A stretch of DNA of 17,634 nucleotides, from positions 1-17,634 of the forward strand of contig CAMEWZ010000013.1 in the NCBI GenBank assembly GCA_945946745.1. The letters run 5' to 3'. Position 1 is the first letter of the stretch. Each line of letters opens with the position of its first letter. Positions 1 through 5,368 of the stretch are shown one piece after another. Made by a program: the position numbers and the translations under genes. A model generated the notes under the pieces. It was given only the letters and a program-made list of their open reading frames with translations, did not search any database and was not told the origin of the DNA. The DNA is from an uncultured Clostridia bacterium (GTDB taxonomy: Bacteria; Bacillota; Clostridia; Oscillospirales; Oscillospiraceae).

Positions 1-53
1 TGCCTTTCGGCACTGGCTACATTGCTGGGGGGACTTTTTTAACAGCCCCTTTT

Positions 54-188
54 TTATGGTTCGCTGGTTCCTTTGTTCAGCAGCGCCACGGCGGCAATTA
101 AGATTCCGGTTACCAGGAACACACCCAGCATTCCCCAGCCCATAACCGGCAGGGCTTCCAGCAGATAATCCAGGCGAAAAGAAAACAT
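54..188 (-). CDS. OadG-related small membrane subunit (44 aa)
   Basis: This short gene begins with ATG four bases after the oadB stop codon. Its ribosome site GGAGGG lies inside the last codons of oadB, so the two are probably translationally coupled. The 44-residue product has a short amphipathic N-terminus and one hydrophobic segment (about residues 14-38, GWGMLGVFLVTGILIAA), and ends in a short polar tail. Known family: the gamma subunits of Na+-translocating decarboxylases are small single-span membrane proteins that hold the beta subunit to the carboxyltransferase, and very short OadG-related subunits next to OadB-type proteins are recognised in Clostridia. Seen: position, coupling and the single membrane span. 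Inferred: that it stabilises the OadB protein. It lacks the long, metal-binding C-terminal tail of classical OadG. Confidence 0.72.
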   Translation of the reverse strand: MFSFRLDYLLEALPVMGWGMLGVFLVTGILIAAVALLNKGTSEP

Positions 189-191
189 AGC

Positions 192-1301
192 TTACCCTCC
201 AATCCGACCGCGTACCAGCGCCAGGATCAGACCGCCCGCGATCACGGAGGCGATCTGGCCGGAGACGTTGACCCCGATGGTGTGCATCAGCAAAAAATTC
301 TGATTGTCCTCCTCCAGACCAAGCTTGTGAACCACCCGGGCGGACATGGGAAAGGCGGAGATCCCCGCCGCGCCGATCATGGGATTGATCTTTTCCCGGA
401 GGAACAGGTTCATCCCCTTGGCGAGGAGAATGCCGCCGACGGTATCCGCCACGAAGGCCACCAGCCCCAAGCCCAAAATCAGCAGCGTTTCGGGCCGCAG
501 AAATTCCGCCGCAGTCATCCGGGAGGCAATGGTAATGCCCAGTAAAATGGTGATGAGATTTGCCAGAACATTCTGGGCGGTTTCGGACAGCGTGTTCAGC
601 ACCCCGCATTCCCGGATGAGATTTCCAAACATCAGAAATCCAATCAGCGCCACCGCGTCCGGCGCCACAAGGCCTACGATTACCGTCACCAGGATGGGAA
701 AGAGGATGCGTGTGGTGCGGGAGACCGGTTTGCCCCGGTAGGGCATTTGGATGCGCCGTTCCGCCCTGGTGGTGCAGGCTTTGATGACCGGCGGCTGAAT
801 GATGGGCACCAGCGCCATGTAGGAATAGGCCGCAACCATAATCGCCGACAGATACCCGGAGCCAAGCTGGGTGGCCACATAGATGGAGGTGGGGCCGTCT
901 GCCGCGCCAATGATGGCGATGGAGGCGGCGTCCTTCAGTTCGAAACCAAACAGGGAGGCCAGGCACAGGGTAAAAAAGATCCCAAATTGGGCGGCGGCGC
1001 CAAACAGCATCAGCTTGGGATTGGTGAGCAGCGGTTGAAAATCGATCATCGCGCCGATGCCGATGAACAACAGCAGAGGAAACAGCTCCTGTCCCGCAAT
1101 CCCGATGTCGAACAGATGCTGAATCACCGCCGCCGCGCCGGAATGGGGCAGGTTCACAAGAATCGCGCCGAAGCCCATGGGCAGAAGAAGCGTCGGCTCC
1201 ATCTCCTTGGCAATGGCCAGGTAGATGAGACCGCCGCCGATGAGCCACATGAGGATCTGCGGAAACGTGATATCCAGCAGATTTTGATACAAAATTTCCA
1301 T
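192..1301 (-). CDS. oadB: Na+-translocating decarboxylase beta subunit (OadB/GcdB/MmdB family)
   Basis: The 369-residue product is an integral membrane protein with many hydrophobic segments and the hallmark stretches of the family: GIGAMIDFQPLL near residue 81, AADGPTSIY near 133, FMFGNLIRECGVL near 223, SAFPMSARVV near 315 and GVNVSGQIASVIAGG near 344. The Asp of AADGPTS corresponds to the conserved functional Asp of the family. Family role: it removes CO2 from carboxybiotin and uses the energy to pump Na+ outward, working with a carboxyltransferase and a biotin carrier. Neither partner is in this window, so the substrate (oxaloacetate, methylmalonyl-CoA, glutaconyl-CoA or malonate) cannot be told. 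Length is normal for the shorter members. The ATG is preceded by AGGAGG at five bases. The OadG-like gene follows directly, and a two-component system lies upstream on the same strand. Confidence 0.93.
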   Translation of the reverse strand: MEILYQNLLDITFPQILMWLIGGGLIYLAIAKEMEPTLLLPMGFGAILVNLPHSGAAAVIQHLFDIGIAGQELFPLLLFIGIGAMIDFQPLLTNPKLMLFGAAAQFGIFFTLCLASLFGFELKDAASIAIIGAADGPTSIYVATQLGSGYLSAIMVAAYSYMALVPIIQPPVIKACTTRAERRIQMPYRGKPVSRTTRILFPILVTVIVGLVAPDAVALIGFLMFGNLIRECGVLNTLSETAQNVLANLITILLGITIASRMTAAEFLRPETLLILGLGLVAFVADTVGGILLAKGMNLFLREKINPMIGAAGISAFPMSARVVHKLGLEEDNQNFLLMHTIGVNVSGQIASVIAGGLILALVRGRIGG

Positions 1302-1325
1302 ATTTACCTCCTGATTAACAAAATT

Positions 1326-1353
1326 GCCTCGCCTGCTAGTATACAGGCGAGGC
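1326..1353 (-). promoter_or_regulatory. Perfect 10-bp inverted repeat in the oadB leader
   Basis: GCCTCGCCTG (1326-1335) and CAGGCGAGGC (1344-1353) are exact reverse complements around an 8-base AT-rich loop. On the oadB strand the loop reads TATACTAG, which contains a good -10 hexamer (TATACT), and the repeat ends 24 bases before the oadB ATG. It is followed by AATTTTGTT, a poor U-tract. It could be an operator centred on the oadB -10 box, or a terminator/attenuator that ends transcripts from the upstream regulator gene. The sequence does not decide between these. No good -35 box is present 17 bases upstream of TATACT. Confidence 0.6.
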
Positions 1354-1385
1354 GGTAAAAATGGGGTAAAAAGGAGGGGGGATTT

Positions 1386-1403
1386 GCCTAAGAAGTGGCT
1401 AAG
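1386..1403. promoter_or_regulatory. Candidate response-regulator site upstream of oadB
   Basis: The plus strand reads GCCTAAGAAGTGGCTAAG: two CTAAG half-sites exactly 11 bp apart, the head-to-tail arrangement typical of OmpR/PhoB-family binding sites. The element matches the one at 3306-3323 at 12 of 18 positions (shared pattern G-N2-TAAGAA-N3-G-N-TAAG). It ends 85 bases upstream of the oadB ATG; the other copy is 83 bases upstream of the kinase ATG. That binding by the adjacent KdpE-like regulator occurs here is inference. Confidence 0.45.
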
Positions 1404-1467
1404 ACTTTTCGCAAGAAGGCATTGGCCGTAGTTACATTCTCAAGAGAAACCGGCAGCCGGAAGACTA

Positions 1468-2175
1468 CTATTCCGCGTCCAGCATCCGATAGCCAACGCC
1501 AAGTTCGTTGACGAAAAAGCGGTTATCTCCAGGGCGGCAGCCCAATTTACGACGGATATTGGCCATGTTGACCTGGAGCTTTTTGGTGCTGCCGTCGTCC
1601 ATGGTGCCCCAGACTGCTTGAATGATGGCGGAATAGGTCATAACCTTGCCCACATGCTGGCTCAGCAGCGCCAAAATATTGTATTCTGTTTGGGTCGTAT
1701 GGATGCAGACACCGTCAACACGAACCTGTCTGCGGTCATAATCAATTACCAAATCCCCTTGAACGAAGATGTGCCCTGTGTTCCCGGTTGCGTTCTTACA
1801 CCTGGCGGTTCGCAACGCGGCCCGGACACGGGCTAGCAGCTCCCCCGTACCGAAGGGCTTCACGATGTAATCGTTGGCTCCCAGATCCAAGGCGGAGATC
1901 TTGTCCCGTTCATCCAATCTGGCGGACAGTACCAGGATTGGAACGGCATTGCCCGCTTCCCTGGCAGTGCGGATGAATACTTCCCCATCTATATCCGGCA
2001 GGCCCAGATCCAGAATGACCAGATCCGGCACATGGGAGCGCAGCATCAGCAGTCCCTGCTGGCAGCGCTCGGCGGTTAAGACTTGATAGCCGCTGGCTTC
2101 TAAAATGGTCTGGACAAAGCAGCGAATGCTCCGGTCATCCTCCACGATCAGAAGCTTATATTTGTTGTTCGACAT
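1468..2175 (-). CDS. OmpR/KdpE-type response regulator
   Basis: The 235-residue product has an N-terminal receiver domain and a C-terminal winged-helix DNA-binding domain. In the receiver the acidic pair is Asp13-Asp14, the phospho-acceptor is Asp56 (in LVILDLGLPD), the switch Ser is 84 and the conserved Lys is 106 (DYIVKPF). The winged helix spans roughly residues 135-232 and ends in the usual NELGVGYRM wing. The start was set at the ATG after AGGAGGCCTGTG; the reading frame stays open 258 bases further upstream, but that part lies in a different frame inside the kinase gene. It overlaps the kinase stop by 20 bases, so the two are coupled. The sequence resembles KdpE, but no kdpFABC potassium pump genes are in the window, so the target is open; oadB and its own operon are candidates because of the shared upstream element. 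Confidence 0.93.
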   Translation of the reverse strand: MSNNKYKLLIVEDDRSIRCFVQTILEASGYQVLTAERCQQGLLMLRSHVPDLVILDLGLPDIDGEVFIRTAREAGNAVPILVLSARLDERDKISALDLGANDYIVKPFGTGELLARVRAALRTARCKNATGNTGHIFVQGDLVIDYDRRQVRVDGVCIHTTQTEYNILALLSQHVGKVMTYSAIIQAVWGTMDDGSTKKLQVNMANIRRKLGCRPGDNRFFVNELGVGYRMLDAE

Positions 2176-3223
2176 CACAGGCCTCCTCCATTTCCAGCGC
2201 GAACCAGAATTCCGCGCCGCCCTCCGGCCGGTTACCGGCGTGGATGGTGCTGCCATGGGCCTCAATAATGGTGCTGCACACGGACAGGCCGATTCCCATA
2301 TTGCTGCGACCGGAGTCTGCCGGTGCCTTGCTGTCCAAAAAACCAGTAAACAGGTGCGGCAGCCGCTCCGGGGGAATGCCGCAGCCATCATCCGACACCC
2401 GAAACACCGCTTGGTTATTTGCCGGTTCCACATCCAGCCATAGGTGGGTCATACCCTTTGCGTGAAATACCGCGTTTTCCAACAGATTCATCAACACCTG
2501 TTCTATCAGAACAGGATCCATGGGAATGCTGACAAATTCCTCGGGAATCCGAACCAGCACCTGCTGGGCAGGGTAATGCTTGTGGAATTTCACCAGCAGC
2601 GCGTCAATCAATTCTTCCAGCACTGTATCACGCTTTGCCAGACGAACCGCGTCCGCGTCAACCCGGGTTACGGACAAAAGATTTTCCACCATACGGTTCA
2701 GCCACTGAGACTCGGAGCGAATGTCCTCCAGGAGCATATGCTGTTTTTCCCTGGGAATCTCGTCAAAATGCTCCAGCATGGCACAGCAGGAACCATAAAT
2801 GGAGGTCAGAGGGGTTCGCAGATCATGAGACACGGCTCGGAGCAGGTTCCCACGCATCCGTTCTTTTTCCGCCTCAGCCTTCAGTTTTTCCTGGTGCTTC
2901 AAGCGGGTAGTCAGGATACCGGTCATAATGGCGACGATCAACATCACCACGGCAGAGGAAATGCATTCCGGTGAAATCAAATCAAAAGCCCAGTAGGGAT
3001 AAGTAAAGGCCCAGTTGACCGCTAACACGCTGGCCAGGGACGCAGCAATACCACAGAAATAGCCCTGGGTTCGCCAGGATACCAGAAAGACACCCAGGAC
3101 AAAAAGCATCGGTGTCATGGCCTGGGTATGAAACAGATTTTGCAGCAGCAAATTCACACAAAAGACTGCCAAAAGAATAAGACAGGTAAACACGCCATCC
3201 AGGATGCGCTGTTTGCGCGCCAT
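2156..3223 (-). CDS. KdpD-like sensor histidine kinase with DUF4118 membrane domain
   Basis: The 355-residue product is a membrane histidine kinase. Residues about 10-105 form four closely packed hydrophobic segments of the DUF4118 type found in KdpD. The phospho-acceptor is His133 in SHDLRTPLTS, the N-box is LLENAVFHA (Asn250), G1 is DDGCGIP (278-284) and G2 is GIGLSVC (310-316). Full-length KdpD has a large cytoplasmic KdpD/USP sensor at its N-terminus; this protein starts directly at the membrane domain, so it is a short orphan KdpD form. The chosen ATG follows GGGAGGTGACGGCT; an upstream ATG in frame would add 23 residues without a ribosome site. It overlaps and precedes the response regulator gene. 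Signal sensed: unknown, possibly ion or turgor related by analogy with KdpD. Confidence 0.92.
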   Translation of the reverse strand: MARKQRILDGVFTCLILLAVFCVNLLLQNLFHTQAMTPMLFVLGVFLVSWRTQGYFCGIAASLASVLAVNWAFTYPYWAFDLISPECISSAVVMLIVAIMTGILTTRLKHQEKLKAEAEKERMRGNLLRAVSHDLRTPLTSIYGSCCAMLEHFDEIPREKQHMLLEDIRSESQWLNRMVENLLSVTRVDADAVRLAKRDTVLEELIDALLVKFHKHYPAQQVLVRIPEEFVSIPMDPVLIEQVLMNLLENAVFHAKGMTHLWLDVEPANNQAVFRVSDDGCGIPPERLPHLFTGFLDSKAPADSGRSNMGIGLSVCSTIIEAHGSTIHAGNRPEGGAEFWFALEMEEACDVEQQI

Positions 3224-3247
3224 AGCCGTCACCTCCCATCGGATATC

Positions 3248-3253
3248 ATGATA
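3248..3253 (-). promoter_or_regulatory. Possible -10 box of the two-component operon
   Basis: On the minus strand this reads TATCAT, 25 bases before the kinase ATG. No convincing -35 hexamer sits 16-18 bases upstream, which would fit a promoter that needs an activator, such as the regulator it encodes. The candidate activator site is at 3306-3323. Confidence 0.3.
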
Positions 3254-3305
3254 GCATATTTCCGGAGAAAATGCACCCAGACAAAGGTCCAATAGCGAAA
3301 AAGAA

Positions 3306-3323
3306 GGTTAAGAAACAGTTAAG
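3306..3323. promoter_or_regulatory. Candidate response-regulator site upstream of the two-component operon
   Basis: The plus strand reads GGTTAAGAAACAGTTAAG: two GTTAAG hexamers with an 11-bp period. The pattern G-N2-TAAGAA-N3-G-N-TAAG is shared with 1386-1403 upstream of oadB, at nearly the same distance from the start codon (83 versus 85 bases). This suggests autoregulation by the KdpE-like regulator; binding is inferred. Confidence 0.45.
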
Positions 3324-3331
3324 GATTCCAG

Positions 3332-3366
3332 AAAAATGCCGCTGACCGGTTTCGGACAGCGGCATT
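3332..3366 (-). terminator. Intrinsic terminator after the ImmA/IrrE gene
   Basis: AATGCCGCTG (3335-3344) and CAGCGGCATT (3357-3366) are perfect reverse complements, with an inner CCG/CGG pair and a four-base loop. On the minus strand the stem runs into a TTTTT tract. The stop codon of the metallopeptidase gene (3365-3367) sits in the base of the stem. It separates the XRE-ImmA operon from the two-component operon that follows on the same strand. Confidence 0.85.
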
Positions 3367-3793
3367 AAAAGTATAGCTCTGCGGCCATGTTGCCGTGGAC
3401 ATACCAGCACACGGCCTTGCGGATGAATTCTTCCGTAACCTGGAATCGTTCCGCCAGTTCCCAGACCTCGGTACAGCCGTCAGCCACGGCGTCATCCAAG
3501 GCATCGACTGGGATCAGAGCGGTGACGGCCCATTTGTCTGCCCGATTCTCGTGGCGCTGGCGGCAGTCCACGGCGGCGTAGATGTTATAGAAGCTGCCTG
3601 TGACGCAGTGTCCCAGCTCGTGACTTAAGTGCACCCGCTCCTGGACACCGCCGTCCCGAACGCCCTCGTCCAGTCCCACGTAGCATTTCCCACCGTCCAG
3701 CATCACGGACATGGAGCCGTTTTCCGGCATGGGAAAGGACAGGATCCCTATATTCTGTTGTTCGGCAAAGGCATAGAGATCCGCAGTCTGCAT
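3365..3793 (-). CDS. ImmA/IrrE-family metallo-endopeptidase
   Basis: The 142-residue protein carries the zinc-peptidase motif HELGH at residues 58-62 and the downstream ENRADKWA segment (82-89) that supplies the further zinc ligand and supports the fold, as in ImmA and IrrE. In known systems (ImmA of ICEBs1, IrrE/DdrO of Deinococcus) such proteins cut or inactivate an adjacent XRE repressor and so switch on repressed genes. Here the XRE gene lies directly upstream with a gap of two bases, and the ribosome site AAAGGAG overlaps the XRE stop codon, so the two are co-translated. The natural target is therefore the XRE protein (inferred). The product is a little short for the family but looks intact. 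Confidence 0.9.
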   Translation of the reverse strand: MQTADLYAFAEQQNIGILSFPMPENGSMSVMLDGGKCYVGLDEGVRDGGVQERVHLSHELGHCVTGSFYNIYAAVDCRQRHENRADKWAVTALIPVDALDDAVADGCTEVWELAERFQVTEEFIRKAVCWYVHGNMAAELYF

Positions 3794-3795
3794 GG

Positions 3796-4137
3796 CTACT
3801 CCTTTTTCTCCGCTTCCCGCTGCTTGACAAAGGCAGCGAATTTTTTGACCTCGTCGTACATGGCGTCGGTGATCTCTCCGCTGCCGCCGAAGAGGGCGAA
3901 TTTGATCTCCTCATCGGTGGGGCCGGAATGGACAGGGGTTCGCTGGGAGGTCTGTCCCAGCAGGTAATCCGTAGAGACGCCGAAATAGTCCGCCAGCTTC
4001 CCGGCGGTGGTGCCGTTGGGCTTGCCGCCGGCTTTCCATTTGGCCACCGCGGAGCGGTTCAAGCCAATGTCCATGCAGGCCCGATAAACGCTGACGCCCT
4101 TTTCCGCACAAAGGGCCTGAAATCTGTCAAAAAACAC
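3796..4137 (-). CDS. XRE-family (Cro/CI-like) transcriptional repressor, GTG start
   Basis: The 113-residue product has an N-terminal helix-turn-helix of about residues 5-62 (CAEKGVSVYRACMDIGLNRSAVAKW region, ending in YFGVSTDYLLG) and a charged C-terminal part likely to dimerise or be the cleavage region. I chose the GTG at 4135-4137 because AGGGGGA lies six bases upstream, and because the in-frame ATG at 4206 would sit upstream of the likely transcription start and fall in the -35 region. It is followed by the ImmA/IrrE peptidase gene and is transcribed divergently from the Spo0A-like gene. Two palindromes (4176-4187, 4242-4253) around the shared promoter region are its likely operators. 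This pairing is often seen on prophages and conjugative elements, but no integrase or phage gene is visible here. Confidence 0.88.
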   Translation of the reverse strand: MFFDRFQALCAEKGVSVYRACMDIGLNRSAVAKWKAGGKPNGTTAGKLADYFGVSTDYLLGQTSQRTPVHSGPTDEEIKFALFGGSGEITDAMYDEVKKFAAFVKQREAEKKE

Positions 4138-4175
4138 AAAAGCTCCCCCTAACGATTTGTGCAATTCGCGGAAGA

Positions 4176-4187
4176 TTACTTTAGTAG
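4176..4187. promoter_or_regulatory. Operator-like palindrome 1 (TTAC-N4-GTAG)
   Basis: TTACTTTAGTAG is a near-perfect copy of the palindrome at 4242-4253 (one half-site mismatch). It covers the -10 box of the XRE promoter, where a bound repressor would block its own transcription. Together with the second site it forms a 10-bp inverted match, AGATTACTTT (4174-4183) against AAAGTAATCT (4247-4256). Confidence 0.55.
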
Positions 4188-4206
4188 CCGAACAAATGGT
4201 TGACAA
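4178..4206 (-). promoter_or_regulatory. Promoter of the XRE-ImmA operon
   Basis: On the minus strand: -35 TTGTCA (4201-4206), 17-base spacer, -10 TAAAGT (4178-4183). Its -35 overlaps the -35 of the divergent promoter on the plus strand by five bases, so RNA polymerase cannot occupy both at once. Confidence 0.6.
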
Positions 4207-4228
4207 ACCGGAAGGTTTGGGCTATAAT
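4200..4228 (+). promoter_or_regulatory. Perfect consensus sigma-A promoter of the Spo0A-like gene
   Basis: TTGACA (4200-4205), a 17-base spacer and TATAAT (4223-4228) match the housekeeping consensus exactly. The spacer holds a small palindrome, AAACC-GGAA-GGTTT (4205-4218). Transcription would begin near 4235, leaving a leader of about 215 bases before the gene. So strong a promoter implies that repression is the main control. The opposite strand reads TTTGTCAAC across 4199-4207, an 8 of 9 match to the Spo0A box TTTGTCRAA, so autoregulation is possible. Confidence 0.85.
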
Positions 4229-4241
4229 CCAAGCAGACGGG

Positions 4242-4253
4242 TTACAAAAGTAA
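4242..4253. promoter_or_regulatory. Operator-like palindrome 2 (TTAC-N4-GTAA)
   Basis: TTACAAAAGTAA is a perfect 4-4-4 palindrome just downstream of the expected transcription start of the Spo0A-like gene. A repressor bound here would act as a roadblock. The sister site is centred 66 bases away, over the XRE -10 box. Assignment to the XRE protein is inferred. Confidence 0.55.
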
Positions 4254-4259
4254 TCTAAT

Positions 4260-4437
4260 GTGGTATTTATCTGATAAACCACTCCCATATTACCACAGAA
4301 ACAGACTTGCGTCAAGCAAGAAGGTGACTTTTGTATACTTGTACAAAAAACCGGCGGAAATCTGACCCAGGGGATTTTTCCACTGGGATTCTACCACAGA
4401 TTCCGTCCAACAAAACGGGTAGGATTCCCGGGGAATC
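4260..4437 (+). promoter_or_regulatory. Hairpin-rich 5' leader of the Spo0A-like gene
   Basis: No gene is visible between 4138 and 4450 (313 bases); the part beyond the promoters is leader. It can form three hairpins: GTGG/CCAC with TTTATC/GATAAA (4260-4282), CCCAG-GGGA-TTTT-TCCA-CTGGG (4366-4387, one G-A mismatch), and GATTCCC/GGGAATC around a single G (4423-4437), the last just before the AGGAGG ribosome site. A quasi-palindrome TTGTATACTTGTACAA lies near 4331-4346. I recognise no known riboswitch class. Confidence 0.4.
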
Positions 4438-4450
4438 AGGAGGAGATACC

Positions 4451-4930
4451 ATGGAAAAATGGGAAAAACAGTTGACCGCCCTGCTGTGGCTGTGCGCGGC
4501 GGAGACGGAGGAGGAACGAAAGACGCTGCGCCGGGAGCTGCGGCAGCTGCTCCAGGGGATGGGCCCGGCACAGCCTACGCCCGAGGGGATTCTCCGGCAG
4601 CTGCTGCTGGAGATGGGGGTGCCGGATCATCTGGTGGGCCACGCATATCTGGTGCGGGCGGTGGTGCTGCTGGTGGAGGACAGCATGTACATCCGCAATA
4701 TCACCTTCGGCCTGTATCCCCAGGTGGCGGCCCAGCTCGACACCACCGCCGGACGGGTGGAGCGGGCCATCCGCAATCTCATCGAGATAACCTGGGCCAG
4801 AGGAAACCTGGAGGTGCTGGATTACTATTTTGGCAACATCGTCACCGCCGAGAAGGCAAAACCCACCAATTCCGAATTCATCGCCCGGCTGGCCAACCTG
4901 GTGAAGGCGAAAATGCGGGAGGCAGCATGA
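4451..4930 (+). CDS. Stand-alone Spo0A effector (DNA-binding) domain protein
   Basis: The 159-residue product matches the C-terminal DNA-binding domain of the sporulation master regulator Spo0A over residues about 46-155: MGVPDHLVGHAYL, then TTAGRVERAIRNLIE (98-112, the recognition helix region), WARGNLEVLDYYFGN, and the Spo0A signature KAKPTNSEFIA (135-145). The receiver domain that normally precedes it is absent; residues 1-45 are a short charged helix, not a degraded receiver. The start ATG follows AGGAGG at seven bases. The recognition helix is close to that of real Spo0A, so it should bind 0A-like boxes (inferred), but independently of the phosphorelay. It is driven by a consensus promoter and shares control DNA with the divergent XRE-ImmA operon. 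Possible roles: competitor of Spo0A, or regulator of the pilus operon that it faces. Confidence 0.9.
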   Translation: MEKWEKQLTALLWLCAAETEEERKTLRRELRQLLQGMGPAQPTPEGILRQLLLEMGVPDHLVGHAYLVRAVVLLVEDSMYIRNITFGLYPQVAAQLDTTAGRVERAIRNLIEITWARGNLEVLDYYFGNIVTAEKAKPTNSEFIARLANLVKAKMREAA

Positions 4931-4966
4931 GAAAAGCAATCAGGGGAGCCGGCTTCCCAAATGGGT

Positions 4967-4993
4967 GGGAACCGGGGGGCTGCCCCGGTTCCC
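4967..4993. terminator. GC-rich hairpin between convergent genes
   Basis: GGGAACCGGGG (4967-4977) and CCCCGGTTCCC (4983-4993) pair perfectly around GGCTG. It lies between the ends of the Spo0A-like gene (plus) and the last pilus-operon gene (minus). Neither strand has a U-tract after the stem, so it may slow or protect transcript ends from both sides rather than act as a classical terminator. Confidence 0.5.
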
Positions 4994-5001
4994 GGTGGGG
5001 A

Positions 5002-5319
5002 TTATTGGCCGCAGGTGGTGCGGTAGCCGCAGCACAACGCCTCCGGGCAGAGGCAGTCGCGGAACAGATCCAGCTTCAGCTGGAGGGCCAGTTCCAAGCG
5101 GGTGATGGCGGCCAGGATGCGCGCCACACTGTCGTCGATCTGCACCAGATCGTCTACATCGGTGCCGGTGATCGCAACGGCACGGTCAATCTTTCTGTGC
5201 TCAGACTCCAGAATGCGAGCCAGCGCCTCCTGCTGGTCGGCTACGGCGTCGATCAGTTCGGTGATGGCTCTCTCCCGGCGGTCATCGGGACGGGGCGGCG
5301 AGGATTGTACTGGATCCAT
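5002..5319 (-). CDS. Small helical protein of unknown function at the end of the pilus operon
   Basis: The 105-residue product begins with a proline-rich stretch, continues as a long predicted helix with heptad-like spacing (AITELIDAVADQQEALARIL, then VDDLVQIDDSVARILAAIT) and ends in a Cys-rich tail with four cysteines in its last 16 residues (CLCPEALCCGY...CG). No signal peptide or membrane span is visible. Similar small proteins with a 'QQxALAxIL' helix and a 'SVxxxLxxITRLExxLQxKLxLF' segment are, from memory, common in Clostridia with no assigned role. The ATG has AAAGGA about 12 bases upstream. It sits 49 bases after the second sortase gene on the same strand, but beyond the intragenic terminator-like hairpin at 5408-5444, so its transcription may be reduced. 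I cannot assign a function. Confidence 0.75.
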   Translation of the reverse strand: MDPVQSSPPRPDDRRERAITELIDAVADQQEALARILESEHRKIDRAVAITGTDVDDLVQIDDSVARILAAITRLELALQLKLDLFRDCLCPEALCCGYRTTCGQ

Positions 5320-5368
5320 AAAAAGATCATCCTTTCTGGTTGATTTATGCCAGCTGACACGTTCCAGT

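Noticed and set aside
13..55. Terminator after the OadG-like gene
   Set aside because: A short GGGG/CCCC stem near 28-49 is followed by a T-run only on the plus strand. On the gene's own strand there is no U-tract, and the TGCC-TTTC-GGCA stem at 1-12 is cut by the window edge, so no call is safe.
1468..3223. Kdp potassium-pump locus
   Set aside because: The kinase lacks the KdpD N-terminal sensor and no kdpFABC gene lies in the window.
3365..4206. XRE-ImmA pair as evidence of a prophage or integrative element
   Set aside because: No integrase, excisionase, relaxase, phage structural gene or attachment-site repeat was found in the window; the partner gene is a Spo0A-like regulator.
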